Shown here: one piece after another, positions 1 through 4,121 of the stretch
How positions within the stretch are numbered: the stretch's first letter is position 1
Layout: every line of letters begins with the position of its first letter
Source: Bacilli bacterium
GTDB lineage: Bacteria > Bacillota_I > Bacilli_A > RFN20 > CAG-826
Assembly (NCBI GenBank): GCA_016296285.1
Contig: JAEDJP010000057.1
Span: 1 to 8,425, forward strand
Reading direction: 5' to 3'
Length of the DNA: 8,425 nt
Notes under the pieces: generated by a model
Databases searched by the model: none
Told to the model about the DNA's origin: nothing
The model's input: only the letters and a program-made list of their open reading frames with translations
Position numbers and translations under genes: made by a program

Positions 1-75
1 GAGTTCATGCAAGAACCGGAACGATTACGGGGATCCAATCACTCTCGGGCAGCGACCAAGATTTTGCCATCACAA
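1..75. other. left-edge stretch without a supported gene
   Basis: No start codon with a ribosome site is visible here. Plus-strand frame 3 is open from the edge to position 311 and could carry the tail of a gene cut by the window, but from 188 onward it lies antisense to a convincing TetR gene and its lysine/arginine-rich translation matches nothing I recognise. A short minus-strand frame (about 20 codons) has no ribosome site. I see no tRNA or other RNA fold. Confidence 0.3.
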
Positions 76-101
76 AAGACCCCCCTTCTCGACGGAAGGG
101 G
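76..101 (-). terminator. probable intrinsic terminator of the tetR-like gene
   Basis: CCCCTTC at 82-88 pairs perfectly with GAAGGGG at 95-101 around a 6-nt loop. Read on the minus strand, the hairpin is followed by TCTTTTG, a short U-rich tail, so it fits termination of the minus-strand regulator ending about 85 bases away. The U tract is short and interrupted. On the plus strand there is no U tail. Confidence 0.55.
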
Positions 102-187
102 CCAGGATTCCTTGCTTTGGACATCGAGAAAAGAAAGGTGAAAGCCATCGGAGAGGATGAGTCAAGACGGCGAAATGAGCTTAGGCC

Positions 188-724
188 TTACTTGTTCTTG
201 ACGCAGGTGAGGATGAGCTTGGCGATCTCTTCCGGGGACTCTTGGAATCCCTTGTCCACCCACTTCCGGACCAAGGAGACGATGCCCCCGATCAAGAAGG
301 AGCTGATGTAATCGATCTCCTTGACGCTTCGCCCACCGCTCCGGGGGATCGCGACATCGCGCAGGATCCGTTCATAGGTCTGCTCGAACCCGAGGATCTT
401 CGCGTGGCTCATGTAGGCGCGGAATAGGTTCGGGGTCTTCTTCACGAACTCAAGGTACGGGATGATGTATTCCTCCTTGAGGTAATCGTCCTCGCGCTTG
501 CGGGGCAGAGGCAAGTTTTCGAGGAGGCTTTTCGCGGCGTATCTCTCGACCTCGCTTAGCAAATCGAACATGCTGTCGAAATATAGGTAGAACGTCGTGC
601 GGTTCACCTTCGCGATGCGGCAAAGCTCCGCGACCGAGATGCGGTCGAATGGTTTGATGCGAAGAAGGGCCAAGAGGGCCTCGACCATCTTCTCCTTCGC
701 GTTTTTCCTTTCTTCGCTCGACAT
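188..724 (-). CDS. TetR/AcrR-family transcriptional repressor
   Basis: A 178-residue protein of normal TetR length. Residues 8-55 form the N-terminal DNA-binding unit; the helix-turn-helix lies at about 30-50, with the family-typical VNRTTFYLYF turn (40-49) just before a conserved Asp. The C-terminal half (about 137-175) has an SSFLIGG...KWVDKGF...SPEEIAKL pattern seen in the Firmicutes C-terminal ligand/dimer domains of this family. The ATG is chosen because AAAAGGAG (729-736, read on minus) precedes it by 4-5 nt. It is divergent from a small membrane-protein gene, and a perfect palindrome lies between them, so autoregulation and control of that neighbour are the natural inference. The ligand cannot be told from sequence. 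A probable terminator follows at 76-101. Confidence 0.93.
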   Translation of the reverse strand: MSSEERKNAKEKMVEALLALLRIKPFDRISVAELCRIAKVNRTTFYLYFDSMFDLLSEVERYAAKSLLENLPLPRKREDDYLKEEYIIPYLEFVKKTPNLFRAYMSHAKILGFEQTYERILRDVAIPRSGGRSVKEIDYISSFLIGGIVSLVRKWVDKGFQESPEEIAKLILTCVKNK

Positions 725-787
725 GATTCTCCTTTTCTGTCGTGTCGTTTTCGGTTTGGCAAGGCGACAATGATGGTGCCTGAGGGA

Positions 788-793
788 ATCATA
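788..793 (-). promoter_or_regulatory. candidate -10 box for the tetR-like gene
   Basis: TATGAT on the minus strand matches the -10 consensus at five of six positions and lies 64 nt upstream of the regulator's ATG. No good -35 hexamer is found at 16-19 nt spacing. The 17-nt region where the spacer would be (794-810) contains the whole palindrome at 795-808, which fits a repressor-occluded promoter. Weak by itself. Confidence 0.3.
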
Positions 794-794
794 C

Positions 795-808
795 TCGACA
801 GGTGTCGA
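795..808. promoter_or_regulatory. candidate TetR operator (palindrome TCGACA-GG-TGTCGA)
   Basis: Two perfect 6-bp arms separated by 2 bp sit in the divergent intergenic region, 21 bp upstream of the membrane-protein start. Short, nearly perfect palindromes between a TetR gene and its divergent partner are typical operators of this family. The half-site TGTCG/CGACA also recurs at 738-742, 743-747 and 765-769, so further weaker sites are possible. Confidence 0.5.
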
Positions 809-829
809 ATGGAACAGGAGGAAATCAAC

Positions 830-1168
830 ATGAAATCATTCGAAGAAGAGCGGTTGCGGGCGGAATACACCCCCAAGGCCAAGACGGGACTCGACGAGGC
901 GATCAAGCTCGACCGCAAGGCCAAGCGGGGGCCGACGATCCTCGCGTTCGTCCTCGGGACCATCGGGGCGCTTGTCCTCGGGGTCGGGATGTGCCTCGCG
1001 ATGCAGGTCATCGGGAGCGGGACGCCCGCCGTCGTGCTCGGGGTCATCATCGGGATCGTCGGGATCGCGACCGTCGGGGCCAATTACCCGATTTACACCC
1101 GTTTCCTGAAAGCCCAGAAAGAGAAATACGGGTCGGCGATTCTTCTTGCGTTAAAGCAAGACGAGTGA
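830..1168 (+). CDS. small two-helix membrane protein, function unknown
   Basis: The preferred start gives 112 residues, because AGGAGG at 816-821 sits 8 nt before ATG 830. An in-frame ATG at 770 would add 20 residues but has no ribosome site and would put the candidate operator inside the coding region. Residues 1-33 are charged and probably cytoplasmic. Two hydrophobic segments follow at about 35-58 and 66-86, then a basic tail. Gly-rich helices (GTIGALVLGVG, GVIIGIVGIATVG) suggest a tightly packed hairpin. I do not recognise a named family. Divergence from a TetR repressor with a shared palindrome suggests that the repressor controls it. A role in membrane stress or export is speculation. 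Confidence 0.85.
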   Translation: MKSFEEERLRAEYTPKAKTGLDEAIKLDRKAKRGPTILAFVLGTIGALVLGVGMCLAMQVIGSGTPAVVLGVIIGIVGIATVGANYPIYTRFLKAQKEKYGSAILLALKQDE

Positions 1169-1174
1169 AAACAT

Positions 1175-1227
1175 AAACGGGTCGAGAAAGACATGGTTGA
1201 TGCTTTGACGGCCCGTTTTTCTTTTTT
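1175..1227 (+). terminator. intrinsic terminator after the membrane-protein gene
   Basis: AAACGGG (1175-1181) pairs with CCCGTTT (1212-1218). Three further inner pairs, one of them G-U, give a 10-bp stem around a roughly 24-nt loop that can fold further (AAAG 1187-1190 with CTTT 1203-1206). A long U-rich tail follows (1216-1227). It starts 7 bases after the stop codon. Confidence 0.75.
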
Positions 1228-1232
1228 TGAAG

Positions 1233-1259
1233 AAAACATCGATGGAATCGGTGGTTTTT
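1233..1259. terminator. second hairpin with U tails on both strands
   Basis: CATCGAT (1237-1243) pairs with ATCGGTG (1247-1253), allowing one G-U, with a 3-nt loop; flanking AAAA and TTTTT can extend the stem. Read on plus it ends in GTTTTT. Read on minus it ends in TTTTCTTC, so it could be the terminator for the minus-strand AlbA_2 gene about 135 bases away as well as a back-up for the plus-strand unit. Confidence 0.45.
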
Positions 1260-1294
1260 CAAAAATCCTTACTTTTGAGGCTCTTTTTGGTTCG

Positions 1295-1394
1295 TTTCTA
1301 GTTATTTCTAGATAGTTCTATCGATGGTTACGCGTTTTTTCTTTTTTGTTATCAATTTACTTCTAGTTGTTTCTAGATAATTTCTCGATGTTCT
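1295..1394. repeat. left 100-bp direct repeat with two TTTCTAG arrays
   Basis: This block aligns without gaps to 2912-3011. By hand alignment about three quarters of positions match, and the last 34 (1361-1394 against 2978-3011) are identical. Each copy has two sub-arrays starting 65 bp apart (1296 and 1361 here), both following TTTCTAGTTRTTTCTAGAT then, after 6-7 nt, TCGATG. Within a sub-array the TTTCTAG-like units recur every 10-11 bp, one helical turn. The last bases overlap the stop codon of the AlbA_2 gene. CTAG-rich, AT-rich DNA is foreign to the GC-rich surroundings. Confidence 0.85.
1343..1355 (+). repeat. 13-bp inverted repeat, left copy
   Basis: TTTTTGTTATCAA here is the exact reverse complement of TTGATAACAAAAA at 2961-2973. 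It lies between the two TTTCTAG sub-arrays at nearly the same offset (48 against 49) as its partner in the other direct repeat. This accounts for the one stretch where the two 100-bp repeats do not align. The arrangement is that of terminal inverted repeats facing each other across the AlbA_2 gene. Confidence 0.65.
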
Positions 1395-2868
1395 AGATAA
1401 CAAGAAACCTGCGGATTTTCTCGCGGTTCGTCCGATAGACGAAAGCCTTGCCCCTTTGAGCCTGGAAGAGATATCCCTCCTTGACGAGGGCTTCGAGAAT
1501 GTCCTTCCGAAGATGGGTGGAGGGGGCGATGCCGAGGTAAGAAGCGATCTCCGCGAGGCCGCGTTCCTTCGCGAAACAGCAAGAAAGGATTCTCTCATCA
1601 TAAGGAGAGGCGATGGGGCTTGGAAGGTGAATGGGCGGATAGGGATTGTCGAGGCCGATAACGCCTTCCGCGAATGTGAGATCCGGAAGGGTGAGGGTAA
1701 AGGAATCGTCGTCGCAGGACACGAAAGGGCGATGCTTCTCGTCCGCGATGGCATAATCTTCGGAAATCTTGTCAAGGCCGGTGCCCTTCGCCTCCATCCA
1801 ATGGACGAGTTCAAAGACCCGGCAAATGAGCTCGTTGCGGCGTTTGGGAAGAAGGGACGAGATGTCCTTCTCGCGATGCAGGTTCTTCCCGCCGAGCAAG
1901 GAGCCGGGGGACGTGATGTCAAGGCGATCGGGGTAAAGGTCGATATCGATTTCCGTGCCGAACACGAAATAATTGCGATGGGCAAACGCGTTGATGATTC
2001 CCTCGAACAGGGCGCGGGCAGGAAAGGAAGAAAGATCGACCCTCCGATCGGGCAACTTGCGATATCCCGTCGTGGAGTGGTTCTTGACGAAATCGAGGAT
2101 TTTGTTGATGACGTCGAAGAGGCAACCGCGAAATGAAGCGGAGGCCTTGACGGTGTCCCCGCCTTTGTCGAAGGTCTCGAAAACCGAGGCTTTCGCGAGG
2201 GTAATCTCGTCTTCGCAGCCATCGCGGAAAAGAAGGGCGCCGCGAGCGAGGGAACCGTTCTCGTCGACGAACCCGATGGATTCGAGCGCTTTCAAGGTCA
2301 GCGCTTTCCCGGGATTCGCCGACTCGTAAAGGGCGGACAGTTTCGTGAAGTCCGAGAACGAGAAAATCTGGTCCGTCTTCATCGTGTCATAGGCGGCTCT
2401 CGTCCCCCGGATGACAAGTTCGGCGATTTGCTCGGGAGTCGCGATTTTCGCCCTGCCGAATTGCCGTACGAAACAGGCGGGGACGCCGTTAACATGCACG
2501 TATACCGGCCCGTTCTCGCATTTCTTGATGGCAATCTTCAAGATGTAACGGGCAGGGGATCCTCCAGGGACCTCGATTTCCGTGACGATGGGCAAAATCG
2601 AGGGCTCGATTCTTTCCTCGATTTTCTGATAAAGGAGTTGGGCCGTCCGATCGACTTCCTGATGCGAAAGAGGCTCGAGTTCGTGGGTCTTGTCGTTCAC
2701 CCCGACGTAAAGGACTCCCCCTTGCGTATTGGCGAAAGCGACGATCTCCCTCAGCCATTTGAGTTCGTTATCCTCGCGATTTTGATCCAAGCCCGTCTGC
2801 AGGCGGGCCTTGAATTCCGTGGAATAGTCCTCAACGTTTACGTTTGGAATCAATTCTTGCAGCAACAT
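1393..2868 (-). CDS. AlbA_2/Schlafen-type ATP-binding, winged-helix protein (COG2865-like)
   Basis: A 491-residue protein. Residues about 12-135 fit the AlbA_2 (Schlafen AlbA_2-like) domain, with the EFKARL start and AFANTQGGVLYVGVND core (44-59). Residues about 270-370 look like the divergent GHKL-type ATPase module usual in this family: SFPARALFEGIINAFAHRNY (281-300), DRLDITSPGSL (314-324) and MEAKGTGLDKI (358-368). Residues about 425-480 look like a winged helix. Such proteins are usually annotated as putative transcriptional regulators or ATP-binding proteins; their substrate is mostly unknown. The ATG follows GGAGG (2875-2879) by 6 nt. The gene stands alone between two 100-bp direct repeats; the predicted -35 box touches one repeat and the TAG stop lies in the other. 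Binding of the winged helix to these arrays is inference. Confidence 0.9.
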   Translation of the reverse strand: MLLQELIPNVNVEDYSTEFKARLQTGLDQNREDNELKWLREIVAFANTQGGVLYVGVNDKTHELEPLSHQEVDRTAQLLYQKIEERIEPSILPIVTEIEVPGGSPARYILKIAIKKCENGPVYVHVNGVPACFVRQFGRAKIATPEQIAELVIRGTRAAYDTMKTDQIFSFSDFTKLSALYESANPGKALTLKALESIGFVDENGSLARGALLFRDGCEDEITLAKASVFETFDKGGDTVKASASFRGCLFDVINKILDFVKNHSTTGYRKLPDRRVDLSSFPARALFEGIINAFAHRNYFVFGTEIDIDLYPDRLDITSPGSLLGGKNLHREKDISSLLPKRRNELICRVFELVHWMEAKGTGLDKISEDYAIADEKHRPFVSCDDDSFTLTLPDLTFAEGVIGLDNPYPPIHLPSPIASPYDERILSCCFAKERGLAEIASYLGIAPSTHLRKDILEALVKEGYLFQAQRGKAFVYRTNREKIRRFLVI

Positions 2869-2888
2869 AGGAATCCTCCATCTTCCTT

Positions 2889-2917
2889 ATTCTACCGTTT
2901 CCATCTGTTCATTTCTA
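2889..2917 (-). promoter_or_regulatory. candidate promoter of the AlbA_2-type gene
   Basis: On the minus strand TAGAAA (2912-2917) and TAGAAT (2889-2894) are separated by 17 nt and match the -35 and -10 consensus at four and five of six positions. The -35 is the first hexamer of the right repeat, so a protein bound to the TTTCTAG array would block it. The implied leader is short (about 14 nt) but still includes the GGAGG site. Confidence 0.4.
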
Positions 2918-3011
2918 GTTGTTTCTAGATTTTTTATTCGATGATTACTGTATTTTTGATTTGATAACAAAAATCGTTTCTAGTTGTTTCTAGATAATTT
3001 CTCGATGTTCT
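2912..3011. repeat. right 100-bp direct repeat with two TTTCTAG arrays
   Basis: Partner of 1295-1394. Sub-arrays start at 2913 and 2978, the same 65-bp spacing as on the left. The second sub-array (2978-3011) is identical over 34 bp to 1361-1394; the first (2912-2943) resembles the left outer array. The copy covers the upstream region of the AlbA_2 gene and ends about 120 bp before the next lipoprotein gene. Confidence 0.85.
2961..2973 (-). repeat. 13-bp inverted repeat, right copy
   Basis: TTGATAACAAAAA is the exact reverse complement of 1343-1355 and sits between the two sub-arrays of the right direct repeat. Together the two copies would delimit a 1,631-bp unit that contains only the AlbA_2 gene. 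No transposase or recombinase is present inside it. Confidence 0.65.
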
Positions 3012-3055
3012 CGATAGACCAACAGGACGCTTGGGACCGCCGATGGTCAGGCAAA

Positions 3056-3103
3056 CGAAGGAATCCCTTGCGCATCGCAAGGCCTGTCGCAATAATTCCT
3101 TCG
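3056..3103 (+). repeat. nested inverted repeat upstream of the two-domain lipoprotein gene
   Basis: CGAAGGAAT (3056-3064) pairs perfectly with ATTCCTTCG (3095-3103). Inside it CCTTGCG (3066-3072) pairs with CGCAAGG (3076-3082) around a CAT loop. There is no U tail, so it is not an intrinsic terminator. It overlaps the candidate promoter at 3068-3096, so a regulatory or operator role is more likely than an RNA element. Confidence 0.5.
3068..3096 (+). promoter_or_regulatory. candidate promoter of the two-domain lipoprotein gene
   Basis: TTGCGC (3068-3073) and AATAAT (3091-3096) are spaced by 17 nt; the -10 matches five of six positions and the -35 three of six. The start site would fall near 3103, leaving a leader of about 28 nt with AAGGGG before the ATG. 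The -35 lies in the inner hairpin and the -10 overlaps the outer arm of the inverted repeat. Confidence 0.4.
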
Positions 3104-3131
3104 CATACGAGAAATCGAAAAGGGGAATCCC

Positions 3132-4022
3132 ATGAAGAAAAAGAACCTCGGCCTCGCGGCCCTAAGCATCGCAGGCTCCATGCTCCTTGGCAGCTGCGTC
3201 CACCTTCTATCGTCAAACTTGCACGGGGAAATCGCGTATCCTAGCCCGTCCTCGGACGAATGGGGGACCGGCGCGCAGGCGACAAGCGACGACGAACATC
3301 GCGGGCCGAAACGCCTCTATGAAATCGCCGAGGGCATCTCCCAAAGGCTCTTCGACCGCGGCGTGTTGAACTGGTACGATGATTCGCAGGATGATTTCAT
3401 CTACTTCGGGGCGGCTCTCGACGGGTTTTCCGCCGACGAACTCATCGATTACGCGATTGACTTCCTGGTCCCGGGATTCACGATCGAGAAAGACGCCTCC
3501 CACAATGACGTATCACCGCTTCCCGAGGCCCATTTCTCTTACGACGAAGGTTCCATCTGCGTCGACGCATTCACGTATAATGTCGAGGCGGACTCCGTCA
3601 TGGCAGCACTCGAATACTGCGTCCATCTTTCCGATGGCCCGCGCGATGACGAAAGCCTTTCCTCTTCGGGGCCAGAAACCGAGGACGAGCCGATCGTCGC
3701 GATCATCAAGGGCATCGCGATCAAGCTCCGCGGTTCCTGCGTCGAAGGCGAGGATTGGGTCTATTATTCCGATTATAGCCTCTATGCCACGGGCATGACC
3801 TTTCCAGGATATTCCGCGGAAACGTTGGTTACCTTGGCCGACCGCTTTCTGGTCGATGGGTACACGATCGAGTTAGATCCTTCTTTCGTCGAGGAATACC
3901 AGATGTACGCGGGGGTCTATTCCTACGAGGACGGAGACATCCTCGTCCAGGTCAATATCTACGATCAGGATGACTCCGTTTCCGGGGCCGGCATCGAGTT
4001 CTACGCCTATTACGCGGAATAG
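3132..4022 (+). CDS. lipoprotein with two tandem copies of an unrecognised domain
   Basis: A 296-residue exported protein. Residues 1-21 are a lipoprotein signal peptide (KKK n-region, hydrophobic core, LLGS then Cys22), predicting lipid attachment and anchoring on the outer face of the membrane. An acidic Ser-rich linker leads to two similar domains, about 61-166 and 186-294, each rich in Asp, Glu and aromatic residues. Shared points are a GI(S/A)xxL start, a (F/Y)SA(D/E)xL helix, FLVxG(F/Y)TIE, then SY(D/E)xG. Copy two closely matches the single domain of the lipoprotein at 7155-7673 (VEGEDW, DGYT, EEY). The start is supported by AAGGGG 6 nt upstream. I do not recognise the domain; the acidic, compact form would suit ligand or protein binding at the cell surface, which is inference. 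A strong terminator follows. Confidence 0.88.
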   Translation: MKKKNLGLAALSIAGSMLLGSCVHLLSSNLHGEIAYPSPSSDEWGTGAQATSDDEHRGPKRLYEIAEGISQRLFDRGVLNWYDDSQDDFIYFGAALDGFSADELIDYAIDFLVPGFTIEKDASHNDVSPLPEAHFSYDEGSICVDAFTYNVEADSVMAALEYCVHLSDGPRDDESLSSSGPETEDEPIVAIIKGIAIKLRGSCVEGEDWVYYSDYSLYATGMTFPGYSAETLVTLADRFLVDGYTIELDPSFVEEYQMYAGVYSYEDGDILVQVNIYDQDDSVSGAGIEFYAYYAE

Positions 4023-4045
4023 GGACGACCTTTAGAAGCGAAAGC

Positions 4046-4075
4046 AAGGCGGGGCGAAAAGGCCTCGCCTTTTTT
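4046..4075 (+). terminator. strong intrinsic terminator after the two-domain lipoprotein gene
   Basis: A 10-bp stem (4046-4055 with 4062-4071, one G-U) with a GAAAAG loop runs into a six-base T tract (4070-4075). It begins 24 bases after the stop. On the minus strand the same stem is followed by a broken T-rich stretch, so it may also catch transcripts of the converging helicase gene, for which no better terminator is visible. Confidence 0.85.
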
Positions 4076-4121
4076 GTCGCGCAAGAAACAAGCATGGGAC
4101 GGGCCTTTCGCCCCGGGGGAG

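Noticed and set aside
3..311. Open plus-strand frame at the left edge
   Set aside because: More than a third of it is antisense to the TetR gene, it has no recognisable motif, and a terminator-like hairpin interrupts it.
770..829. Longer start for the membrane protein
   Set aside because: No ribosome site precedes ATG 770, while AGGAGG precedes ATG 830 at the right distance.
1295..1394. Repeats as part of a CRISPR array
   Set aside because: Only two sub-arrays per side, variable copies with internal 10-11-bp periodicity, AT-rich low-complexity spacer and no cas gene.
1456..2136. 226-codon plus-strand open frame
   Set aside because: Antisense to the AlbA_2-type gene, with no ribosome site and no recognisable domain.
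1393..2868. The repeat-bounded gene as an insertion-sequence transposase
   Set aside because: Its motifs are AlbA_2 and GHKL-like ATPase with a winged helix; no transposase catalytic pattern is visible.
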